A stretch of 64,000 bases of DNA from Hydractinia symbiolongicarpus (taxonomy: Eukaryota; Cnidaria; Hydrozoa; Anthoathecata; Hydractiniidae): the NCBI RefSeq assembly GCF_029227915.1, contig NC_079877.1, positions 10,971,351-11,035,350 of the forward strand. The letters run 5' to 3'. The notes below the pieces were generated by a model. It saw only the letters and a program-made list of their open reading frames with translations. It was not told the origin of the DNA and did no database searches. A program made the position numbers and the translations under genes. Shown one piece after another: positions 1 to 12,300 of the stretch; within the stretch, counting starts at the first letter, position 1, and every line of letters begins with the position of its first letter.

Positions 1-740
1 CTGGATGGTTTCTGCACTCTCTTCTAGTCAATTGCAAACAAGTTGAAGAAGGTGGCGTTTCCTTTAACAGATTTAGTTTGGAACCATAAACCATCTCAAG
101 CAAAGCGTAAACTGAATGATTTTGAATTCTCTTGCGTAACATCAGGAGAAATGCTAGCACATTTACTAAAGCTGAAACGGAATAAAGCTGTTGGAATGGA
201 TAACATTCCACCTTGTTTCTTAAAAGATTTTGCGATTTCCATTGTTGCTCCATTGACTCATCATTAACTTGTTGTTTAGTTTTGGTGAGGTTCCAAACGA
301 TTTAAAAACTGTGAATGTTACCGCTACATAAAGCATTCGATACTGTTAGCCATGAAACAATCTTAAATAAGTTACCCAATTTTAGCATCACTGGTAGTCC
401 TTTAAAATGGTTTACTAGTTACTTGTTCTGTTGCCATCAGGTAGTTTCCATGGATCAGATATTATTAAAGTTTAAGGTTACTGTAAAGGAAAAAACTCAC
501 TTAATGAGTAGTCTCAGAAAAACCCTTATAATTTATCAATACTGTTATATTTTTTTTATGTTTTTTTGTTTCTGAATGCTTGATGAAAGACTTTTTTGAT
601 GGTGTTATTTTCGTGAGATGGTAATTTTCCAAAAAGAAAATATAATGAAATAAACACACACCAATTTTTCTTCACCATACGTTTTAAAATGGCTTCTTTT
701 TCCGAACGCGTGGTCGCAGACTTCTCGTTTTCGCACCATT

Positions 741-927
741 ATATTCAGCACGAATTAAATTCAAAAAGGTTCCCGGTTTTTTTTTCTAATAACGTTGTTA
801 TGAAATTATTTGCAATTATATATAATCATTCAAAAAAATGCATATTTTTTCTTTCTGTTGTCATAATTCGCTAATCAGTAATTTATACAAACAAATCCGG
901 GAACCTTTTGTGCATAATTTATTCAGC
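741..927. repeat. Imperfect inverted repeat (fold-back) inside the LINE
   Basis: The left arm around 741-777 (containing AAAAAGGTTCCCGG) matches the reverse complement of 893-927 (containing CCGGGAACCTTTT). About 115 bases of AT-rich sequence separate the arms. Outside the arms, CTTTTTCCGAA (about 696-706) and TTCGGAAAAAGAG (about 968-980) also pair roughly. This suggests a small fold-back or MITE-like insertion that helped split the LINE. No clear target duplication was found. Confidence 0.5.
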
Positions 928-2527
928 TTTTCATTACCGAAAATTTCAATGAGCCAATAGGAAGCTTTCGGAAAAAGAGACCACAAACGTAAAGGCATGT
1001 ATGCGAAAATTTACTAACGAGATATTTGTTTTTAAAGATTTTCGTAGGTGTTATAAAAATGTGTGAACTGAGTATGCAGAAAGATGATAGAAGTGCGAAC
1101 TTTTTCTTTATGCTGAATATGCGTGCACTCGTTCAAAATTATTAATAGACAGAAGTCAGGTTTACAGGAGACAGCCCATATGCATATTCCTTAACTTTGA
1201 TTTTTTTTAATTCGATAGTGAAAGTTAACTATCTAAAAAATATTATTATGCATATTTTTATACGGGAGTTTCATATTATGCATAATGTTTACAAAAAATA
1301 TGCTCAACTCATTTTGCACATGTTTTTTCAAAGGTGTGAAGGATATAACACCTCTAAAAAGGCTTTTTCCAGAAAAAAGGGATGTTACAAATATTTTCAT
1401 AAAATATAAAATATGTCATTGGAAAGAGATTTTTTTCTGCATGTCATGAATTTTTTGCAAAAAACCCTATCTTTTGTGGTGTTCCGCAAGGGCTCATTTT
1501 AGGATCTCTACCGTTCCTATTACATTTCAACGATTCTGTTAAACGTCTTGTTCACTGTAAAGTTGGAAAATATGCAGATGACACTGTATTGTTTGTGTCT
1601 ATGAGAGATAGAACAGTTATTGAATCAAGATCTGTCTGATATCTGCATCTGGCTTGAACAAAATAAGTTGATGATTAATACGAAACCGGGAGAAACAGAG
1701 TACATGGTTTTTGGAACCAATAAAAGATTAAAGCAGCTGAACAACCCACCGTTGCAACTTGAACACAACTACATTACAGTGAACCATACAACATCATACA
1801 AATATCTTGGGATTAAAAATAAACAGTTCACTGAAAAAAAGCATCTACAAAACTAAAACAATCTGTCGTTCTATGATCATACCACTGTTGACTTACTGCC
1901 CCCTCGTAAATTTCTGCATGAATAACACACAAACTCTGAAAATTCAGAGTCTGAAATCGAGAGCACTTTACATTATTTCGAATGGAGTTAAAGCAAATGT
2001 TCCCAGCGTATTAAATGCAATGCAAAAACAGTGTTGCATCTGCGTTTTCAAATGGCAATTTATGTGAAAATTTTATTGAATATTTTGAATTTTTTTGACA
2101 CATGTAACAAAGGTGTTTTAGTGAAATTACTAAAAGTTAAATTAGAATTGGCTAGAAAAAGTTTTTATTTTAATGGTGGGAAATATTTTAATGAGCTACC
2201 ACTTAATGTACACAATGTTGACAGTTTGTATACATTTAAAGCTAGCCTTAATAAGCATTTGCTTTAGCAGTGGTTTTCTTTAGATTTTTGCTTAGCTGGA
2301 CATGTAGTCTTTTTGCCATCCTCTTTCTTTTACCTTTCACGGTAGTGTTCGTCTTCAACGGTTTTCTATTTTCACACTGTGAGCTATTTTACTTTCGTTA
2401 CTTTTATTGTGAATATATTTGTAAATACTTTAACGTATATTTTTAGTTGTTTTTTTATGCAGAACTACCTTGACAAAAGTATTAACATATTTTTTTTAAC
2501 TGACGGATCATCCTGTATAGATATTCC

Positions 2528-2617
<90 letters not shown>
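2528..2617 (+). repeat. (TAA)n microsatellite
   Basis: About 30 uninterrupted TAA/AAT units follow the 3' UTR-like stretch of the degenerate LINE. The position suits a LINE 3' tail that has expanded. Confidence 0.95.
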
Positions 2618-2618
<1 letters not shown>

Positions 2619-3364
2619 ATGTACATTGTCTTAACCAATGTTTTAAGATCCATACGTTGAAGGCAATCGGTATTTGTATTTTTGTGGGTTCGTGCTGACG
2701 TAAGCAAAATATATAAACACCTTATCTCCTTAAATGTGCATCAAAAACATGATCATACACATTATTTTGGTCAGCGTTTAAAGCTCTGAACAATAGAGGC
2801 AAAGTGTAAAAAAATATGTGGTGTATTGACAGGCCTTTGTTGATGTGATCAAAAGTTAAGTGACAGTTCTCTTTTCCATTGTTCTCCTGCCTAAGTGGAT
2901 TTTTCCACTAGGCATTTGTCTTACTTGTTTATTTTCCAGACAATTAGGCATGAAGTCAATGCATTTAAACTGCGGTTAATAGCATTTTAAAAATTGGCAA
3001 AGCCATTGCATTGCACTATGTTTGAGGCTTTATATCTTGGAAACAGCTGGAAATAACTGACGTCACCTTCCACGGGGATAACTAGGGGTCACCAGAAACC
3101 AAACTGTGTAAGGTCTTCAAACCTGGGTCATACCACTTGTTTTAGAACAGACAATTGGTGACATAATCATAAAACCATTCATCATAAGTACATGATCTTA
3201 TACATTTTCTTGATCACTGCTTCAAGCTTTAGATAATACAGGCAACAACCAAACAAATTTTTTTGAAGAAAATTTGTGTATCTTTATTGTTCTTCTGATT
3301 AAATTGATTTTTCCACGCACCCTATTGACTAGTTTTAATATGTTTTAACTAAAGGTAGTGATCT
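2618..3364. other. Non-coding stretch upstream of the large NDK-like gene
   Basis: No convincing reading frame or RNA gene was seen. The stretch is AT-rich. It may hold the promoter and 5' UTR of the gene that follows, but no TATA box was identified with confidence. Confidence 0.5.
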
Positions 3365-6300
3365 ATGATGGTGTGAGTGAACACCAAAAAATTTCTTATA
3401 GACAACAGGGTAATAATTTACGTGTTTATTGATGTTTTCTTTGTACAGATTCTAGTAATGTGTGGCTTTTTAAAGTAACTTGTTTTCTAGGAAGTGTAAA
3501 TAATCACGATGCACCTAAGAATGTTGATGAAACTAAAAGTTTACCTATGATGAAAAAGCTTGAGGCTGCTGAAATTGAATTAGACCATGCTTTGAATCAA
3601 TGCCCACATTCTAACAACATCCAGCCTAACTACGGGGGAGATCTAACAGATTCAGGAAGTAGTGGTTCTTCTTTATTAGGAAAGCTTGAATCTGTGATGA
3701 GTGAATTGAAAGTTACGGACGAGAAGTTAGATTTGGGACCACAAAATATGAAAATTAACTCAAACATTTCTGATATGCAGACTGACAATAAAGAAACTAT
3801 CAAAATAGATCTTAGATCGCCACAGGTAATAGACAATTAGTGTTTCCATTAAATATAATTATGGTTTTCTTAAAACCAGTTGTTTAAATCAAAATCAGTT
3901 GGTGTCTACATATAGCCTAATAATTACCTCCTCAAAAACTGTCTCTTAAATTGTTACAATTTAAGAGACAGTAATTCATGGTATAATTATAACAAGTCTT
4001 TAGTTTGTAAACAAAATAGTTTCAATTGATAATTTGATATGATTAAATATAAATTAAAAAAGGAATAAAAATAAGCATCAGATTTATGAAAAGATTAATC
4101 ATAGTGAACCTAGAAATTGCTTAATTTCGTTGTAAAGTTACAAAAATGAATTCATATGAACTCAAAACATCATTTAATTTGTTCGAAAAAGATAAAGACT
4201 CAAGTTTTAATTTAGAAATTACAATGCGCAGTTTGGGATATTTAATTCTAAAATGACGAAAACACATTTGTATGAGGCTTATAAGCCAATGTTCTAAAAT
4301 AGGGAGGCATTCTGTTTTTATTTTGTTCTGTGAAGTCAAAAACTATTTTTATATATTTTATTTTTACATAATTTTTTTTAGGTTCACACAAATCACTGTG
4401 TTATGCAAAGATATGGCAGGTACTTGTCTAAGCCCTTTTTTTTGCTGTATTAAGGAACTAAGATAGGTATTCCATTTGATAGGACACTATAAACACAATA
4501 CCAGTGATCCTCATTTTAAATATTAGTAGTGAAATTCATACAAATTTTTTTTACTCATAACTATATTGTCTAAAAGCCTGAACTGGGTCTGGAAGTGCTA
4601 CCAAAAATAAATTTTCAAGGACTAATACATGGATTGGATTACATGACAAAAGTAAAGGGAAAATGCGTTTTCTATATTTGGCATTACACGCAAAGGTTGG
4701 AGTTAAATTTAGATTAAGTTATATTGCTTACACTTTGTAATTTATATTTGCTATTTTTACTATACCTTAAATTCTATTCCCTCAGTTCTAGTTCATATTG
4801 TGTTGAAAATGAAGAAAGTGAAAAAAACACTCTGTATGAGACGCGACAAAGATTGAAGGAGGAAAGTGCTAGAATTATTTGCAGTAATAGCAAAGCAATG
4901 CCAGCTGTAAGAAGTAGTTCTATAAACACCAAAAGTGTTGCAGAACCTTGTACTGATAATGGTAAAAATAAAAGTCGATTCAAACCTATTGGTAAGGTAA
5001 AAGATCTCAAACCTGATAACTTCAGCAACTACGAATTGAGTTGTAAAGGACAGAACTATAAGGTTGATAGTGATGCTCATCTGGATAAGATTAGTAGCAG
5101 TGCCATGGTTAGATGTGTAGACAGTATGCTTGACAATGTAAACAGAATGATGTATCAAATCTCTGATCCAGGTGATGATACAGAAATGGAGTGTGTTAAC
5201 AGTCATGGAGAAGTGACAAGTCTATATGCCGAAGATAATGGAACTGAAATTGAGAGTGAAGATGAAGTAGTTGAATCTTACACTGTATATGACCAGGGGA
5301 CTGGTGAAGAGAGTTACATATCACCTAACTTGTATGTTAGTAGACTGGAAACTAATAAAGCTAACAGTTTTGAAGAGAGCAGTGTATTTGAAAATATGGA
5401 TTTTGTAACGATGGATGACATTGGTAAGAATTTCATTTTTCCTACTTGTATTTTATTACATGTACTACAGTACTGTAAAAAGGTTTGTTAACATCGTGGT
5501 TCGTGTTTATTTCATGTTATGCAAGAACCACGATAGCCAGCGATGCGTATTTTTTTAACAATCGTGGACCTCACGATCATGTTTCGTAGACTACATGAAC
5601 AAAAATTAAAAATTACACCGTGGCGTCCACGATAGATAACTTCTATTGTAAAACAACAAAGACCGTATTAGTTTATCAATTAAATCAAAACCGACGGGAA
5701 AAAAATAAATTAACACTTGTTGTTTTAATTCGTTGTCATAAAGCTAGCTATATAATAGATTTTAATCGTTCGTGAATCAAAATGTGACGTAAAAAACATT
5801 TCTAACACCGCTTTTCGTTTATAAACTTTTAAAATGCGATCTTAAAAAACATTTCTATCGCCGCTTTTAGTTTATAAACTTTTAAAATGCGATCTTAAAA
5901 AACATTTCTATCGCTGCAGACAAATTTAACATTTCTAGCCAAATACATTTCGTAAAAATACAATCGTGTCCATGACGAAAAAGTATACACCAAGAAAAAA
6001 CTATGTAACTTTAATGAAAGACTTTTTTGAAAAGAAAAAAAATTAAATTATAGTGGCTACAAAAATCGTGGAGCTCACAAAAATATTCGTGGGACACACA
6101 ATCCTTTGTGGAGATAATAATTTTAGCGTGGTGGCCACGATAGAATGTTTGAAAGTTTGTTATACATAAAGGTCACGATTTTATCGTGGTTCGTGTGCAC
6201 CACGCTCGTTACACGAACACGATGTTAACAAACCTTTTCACAGTACTGTATAATTTCTTCCATGCAGCACTGTTTTAACATATAGGGGAGCATAAATCAA

Positions 6301-9300
6301 GTAAATAATGCACGATGCTTTTTTGCTTTAATTCCTTTTTTATTTTAACCATAGACTGAGTTAGGTCCACTTCAACTTATAATTTGCAAACTCAGGGAAT
6401 TACCCTGGTTGTCGATTTGTGACCTTACCATACAAATTATCTAAAATTGTAGAACTAAAATAATTTGACACTGCTAAAAGGGGTATTCTTTGTTTGTTCG
6501 TAATTATTAAAAAAAGCAAAATGTTAGACTTCTATTCTTATGTATTTGTGCCTGAAACAAGGTTGCCATATTAATGAATGCTTTAGCTATACCCTCCTTT
6601 CCTTATTGATTTTCCAGGAAGTATCCTAAAAAGTTCCTTAAAATGAGAGAGGACTTCGAATTAGTTACGTGTTATTCTGTGGTTATTTTGATTAGGAGTG
6701 GACACAAAATCTGTTTTTATTTCTTCAATAGATACAGAATCAAATGTCAAAATTATTGACTGGTCTGATGTTTTGCAGGATGAAAATACTGCTTTGCGTA
6801 CACGAAGTGATAGTCCTGTTGAAAGGCCTGCGAAAGAAAATATATTTGACAGTCTGTTTACCAATTCGTTTCTTTCAGTTTCAAGAAATCTTGATAGCAA
6901 ATGTGAAGACACTAAACCTAACATAAACAAAAAACCAAAAAGGGACATTTTATGCTCGAAAAAGAAAATTAAAGTCATTGGTAAAGTTTCAGTGAATGAA
7001 AAACCAACTCAAGAGATTGATTCTACCTTTGTTAGTGTGTCGTCTGGAAGTATGGACAAAAGCTATGTTGCTGATGTAAAAACTAAGAAAACAATGAAAC
7101 GAAATGATGATGTGGATTTAGTAGCAAAATCTTTAGAACAGAGGGATAATGAGATGGAGAAATTATTTCAAACTGTCAGTGAATTCAGAAAAGAAATATC
7201 AGACTCTATTGAGAAAAATAACAAAGAGCACAAGGTTAATACATACTATATTCCTTCAATTCATTTTCAGAAATAATCCTAGTGTTTATTGTTTTTATCA
7301 TTCTAATTTAGGCTGTCAGAAAATTGGATTTTCAGAATGATGTGAATTACCGAATAAAAGACGTTTTATGTGTAGCTTGTTCAGTAAACGCTACTAAACT
7401 CTTAGAAACACCTTCAAAAGAATTTCAACATACATGCAACGAAGCAGCAACCGAGAAAAAAATTAAGAAAACAACTCAATCCAGGGGTGTCTCCACTCGT
7501 GATCTATGTAGTGACATGCTACCTAAAAATGGTTGTGTTTCTTTAAATTCAGAAGAGAAAGAAGAAATTATTACCAATGACAAAGAACTAAGTACTCAAA
7601 TGCAAACCAAGAGTTCGAAAAGTCGAAAGAAAAAGAAAAACAAAGCTAGTAAAGAACCAGCTACAAATGAACCTGCGGTTAATGGAAATTTGGGTGGTAG
7701 TATTTTAAGTTCTGATGAACAAAAAGAGATAGCCAATGTTGTTAGTGAATTGTCAAACTTAAATGCTGGAAAAATCTTGTATGATGATGTAAGTAGAGTA
7801 TATTTTTTCACCTAAAATTAAAGCGATTTTTTTCAACTTTTTCAATAAACATGTTGGTTTGTACTTAAAACCACTTCTGTTAAGGCTTCCTTTGTCACAG
7901 CGTCTAGTGTTTAATATGTAGGCATGCAAATTATAATTCGTTCTGGCTTTAGTGCTTGTATCTGGAGGTGGATAAACTTTCAAGCATTTGCAGAAAACGG
8001 CACTATAATATTAAATATATTAAGCGACAACACTCAATTGCTGGCAGTGGCATAATCTTCTTAAAAGATAAAGAATTGTTTTGCTACTTAAGCACTGTGA
8101 GAAAAAGGAATTCCATAGGTAGTAGCAATGGGTGTTGTTAAAAGTAAAAAGAGATGGAAACTGGCAACGTTTTTTACTTCATTTGTTTTATTTCTATTAT
8201 GAAATATTGTGTATATATTTGCGTTCTAAAGAAGATTCAACTGCAATTTTTTGGAGAAACAAAGTTAATGTAGAAAAGTAGAAAATAATTATTAGTAAGG
8301 ATATTGTTTATTTTAGAATGTTACATTTTCTCAATCGTATCCAATGCTGCCAAGCACAGATAAAGAATTACTGCTCTTAAAAGTACCTTTAGAGTCTCCT
8401 GGTGTCTGTAAAACAAACAGTACGACATCTGAGCAGAACAATAGCAATAATTTTATTGGTTTAACAACTTTGTTTATGTTATTGTTACAAGGAAACAAAT
8501 GGAAAATTGCAGTTATATTGCCTGAGATACCCTTTGATGTTGTTGCATTTCAACAAGTCTTCTTCAATGGTGAATTGTTTTTGGTCGTCGGGATTGCAGA
8601 AAACCAGAACACAGCTCAACAAAAGAAAAAAAGGACGAAATTGGGAACGGGTTTTTTTCACGCTGTTTCTAACTATTTAAATAAAAGCTACTTGGAAACA
8701 GTTTTATCCAAAATATGGGATATCACAGAGTTTGAGAGTTTGAGTAAAACTGGAAAATGTACAATCCCTGGCAGTGGTAAACTGTGTAATTATATCAACA
8801 TAACACCAGATCCACAAGCATTGCAAAAACTGTTAGCCATAACACCATCTTTTTTTGTTCATCATGAAAGCAAATTTAGTAAACAGTTACCAGAAGAGTT
8901 GAATCAATTTCACAACATCAGCCCAAAACAAGATTATACATGCATAACTGTATATCAGCTTCTCTCTATGTATCCACGACACATGTCAGAACTTTTAAAG
9001 AGACTTCGAAGTGAAGCTGTGGAATTATGCGGTATAAAAATTGGATATATGAAGTCAGGTATGTTTTCGTACTTGTATTGCTTTATTGTAGGAATGTATA
9101 ATTGGAAAAAACAAAAGCCAACTGCATGACACTCACTTATCGTAAGTACTTCTTTTCAAGAGAATTTTTTTTTATTCGGAAAAAGAATTAATACTTTACT
9201 TTATTTTAGAACATGGTATAGAATGTCCAGTGTTATGTATCAGTATAAATGAGTTTCATTCGACTACTATCGAGGAAGGCAAACTTCTGTTATCAGATTG

Positions 9301-12300
9301 TGAGCAATTAAGAGACCTTGCAATCAGTTTTAACAGTTTAAATAAAATTTCTCTTCTTGAAAACAGCAGTACCTTGTTAAATTATGCAATAAATAAAACA
9401 TATTCTCAACAAGAACTTGTAAGGTGGTTTGGGCCACATTACAGTCAAACACAGTTTCCAGAAGCTCTTGAAACCTTGAAATCCAATGTAAAAAGTGTAA
9501 CTAATAAAACCCAGAAGAAGAAATGGACTGATGCTTCTAATTTCCCTCAATTGTCACAGCTTGTGCACTTCCCTTCTTATGCTGTCCTATTGATGTCTTC
9601 TATTGTACCGTCTGCATTTATTTCCTTGATTGTTAGTTTTGCTGATAAAAAAGGCCTGGTATTGACTGCAATGAGCAAACACACTGCAGAATTTAGTCAG
9701 CTACGTGCATTTGGTCTCAATGATGATCAAATTACTCGGTTCAGATATCCTAAAGATAATCCAAAGGAGGAAGTTATTAATTTTCAAGCAACAGGAAGTT
9801 TTACTGCATTTTTGTTTTACGGAAATAGTGCTTTGTTTCGTGTTCTTGGATTGATCACCAAGTTGACTTACATTCTAAACAACCATGTTACTGGAGAAAC
9901 ATTGAATAGCTGGCTTAAAGATAATTCATTTACATATCCTCCTTCTCATAATGTAAATGTATGTTCAACTAGGAATCTTGATAAAGCAAAGGAGGACTAT
10001 TTTGCTGCATTCAATTTAAATGATACTACAGAAGAAATATTCACTAGCACAAAATTAACCCCATCTCATCAGAAAATTGAGGGTGTTTTTCAAGTTATAT
10101 CCACAGCACAGTTGAATCTACACAAACCAGAAATTCAATTGGTTAGTTTGGTTTTTTATGGTGACGAAATTTTGAGTCATGTTTCAACTGTCTTAAAAGC
10201 GCTGTTTGGGGAACACATATTTAACAACTTAAAAGCATGGCGTCCAACAATGGCAGGATCTTCCAGCTTATATGCTCCATCTCTACAGCTCATTGGCAGC
10301 AAGTTTATTCAGTCTCTCACGAAAACCGATGTTAACATTTTGAGTTTAGCAGATTTTCTAACACCCGAGTGGAATGTCTCGCAAACTGTTATGGTTGAAT
10401 CGAAAGCATGCATCCTTGTTTTGCAAGCTGTAGATGCACCTGCTCTTAATCAACTTCAAAATAAACTGTCAAAGTTTGTACAATCTTTGAGAATCAATTT
10501 GGCAAATTCAAATGTTTTGGTTCACACCGATTTAGAACACGTCTGTCGAATAATGTTTTATTTCTTTCATTGTAATGAGCTACATGCTGATGCAGATCTA
10601 AAAGGGTCTCAAGTATTTCCTGTTTATTTACCAGAGAAACACAAACTTTTAACGCTTGATAAGCTACTACATTTAAATTTGTTACAAGATGTTCCAGTAA
10701 GGAAGATATCACCTTCGTATAAAGGCAGCATTTTGGAGCAATCAAGCTTAATACCTACTTGGAAAGTCTTTTATGAAATACATCCATCATCATTAAGCTT
10801 TCCATTGCAATTGTTGTTGAAAGGTGAAAAAACATATGGTATACTGTCGATACAACATTCACCAAAGCATGTAGAGTCAATCATAAAGGTCATTTCAAGG
10901 ATCACTAGATTGGGCTTTGGAATTGTTGGCCTAAAATTTCCTTCGGTATGTATTTGGGATATTAAGTGGTACTTAAATCAGAGTTTAGCATTAATTTTCA
11001 TGATAATTTGTTTGAAATCATATTTTATGCAGAAGTCATTGACAAACAAGGTTGGACATTCTTCAATGTGAAAAATTATAATTGAAGGTTAACACTAGTG
11101 AAATAATGAATAAATCATGCTAAAGCCCATTTTTAGACCTATCAAAACACACCATTTCCAATATCAAGCCGAATTTTAAATATCACAATATAATGTAATT
11201 TGAAATGTTATTTGCTCGTGTTAAGTTTGAAAATAAGAAGTTCCACTTGAAATAAAAAAAAACAACAACATTATGTCAAAAGTTTGAAATTTAATGCAAA
11301 CACATTATTTTTGGTTAAGAAAAGATGGGAAATGTTTGTTGAGGGTTTGAATTTTTTTTTTTTTGCAATATGGGAGGTCAAGGACCTATAGGGGTAAGAG
11401 GGGGGACTCCCCATGTGTCTAAAAGGTGATGGAATTTTTTTAGTGTGTGGGCTATCCCCCCTTCTGAATATCACCAATATGTGTTCTAACTTAATTATTT
11501 TTTTGCGGAATTTGACAAGTTGACTAGTGGGAAGGACTAATATTTTCATGACCACAAGTTTTCATTGTATTCTTATAGTTTGACATCACCACCTCGACAT
11601 ATTGGTTTCATGTAGCACTCGTAAGAGAAGACGCTTTATTTGTTTTGAAGAAAATGAAACACGAATTGGAAAACAGTTACCAGCACATAACTATAAAAGG
11701 TAAGAATGGGTTGCGCTGTTTTAGTATAGATGTAAATAGAAAGCTGTGACTGAGACACAAGAAGCTGCAACTGGGACATTTCCATTAAAGGTGATTCCTA
11801 ATTTTTTTAAGAAACGTTGCAATAAATAAGTAAATACATTATAAGCTGCTGCATTTGCGGAAAAATGTTCTGCGAGAAAATTGTTCTCGTTTTTTAATTA
11901 CAGTTCGCACAAATTTTTGACCAAACTTTGAGTTTCAAACATTTGCTATGTAAAATCAAAGTACTTGTCTCGCTCGAGGATTGATACCCTGAAAAGTTGC
12001 GTCAAATAAGATATTTTTCCTTGATTCTTGTGTTTTTTTAGATACAAAAAGTATATCAGTATAATTTCAGCCTCGCTATTAATGTTATGTTTTTCTAACC
12101 ACGTCTATTTTTTTATAAAAATTTTAATAAAATATAGTAAACAAGAAATAGTCCTTTCCTGACTTGACTAAGAATAAATATCAACGCAGCAAAATCCTAT
12201 GTCCAGTGTCCCATTACTTTCCACATCCTTCAAACAGAGGCAAACTTCAACTTTCATCTTAATGAATTTTTTCTAACAGAGGCTAACTTGGAAACGTTCA

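Larger units (their letters stand above)
1..2617 (+). mobile_element. Degenerate non-LTR retrotransposon (LINE) reverse-transcriptase copy
   Basis: Broken translations in order match a LINE reverse transcriptase. They are RNKAVGMDNIPPCFLKDF (about 178-231), AFDTVSHETILNKL (about 327-377), a GVPQG-like GVPQGLILGS (about 1478-1507), the active-site version YADDTVLF (about 1572-1595), CIWLEQNKLMINTKPGETEY (about 1641-1700) and the C-terminal segment ending in KASLNKHLL with a stop at 2265-2267. Several frameshifts and stops separate the pieces, and about 0.9 kb of unrelated sequence (570-1470) interrupts it. About 260 bases of AT-rich 3' UTR lead into a (TAA)n tract, a plausible LINE tail. The element probably enters the window already open at its 5' side. 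It is a dead copy. Family is not determined beyond a CR1/L2/jockey-type RT. Confidence 0.85.
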
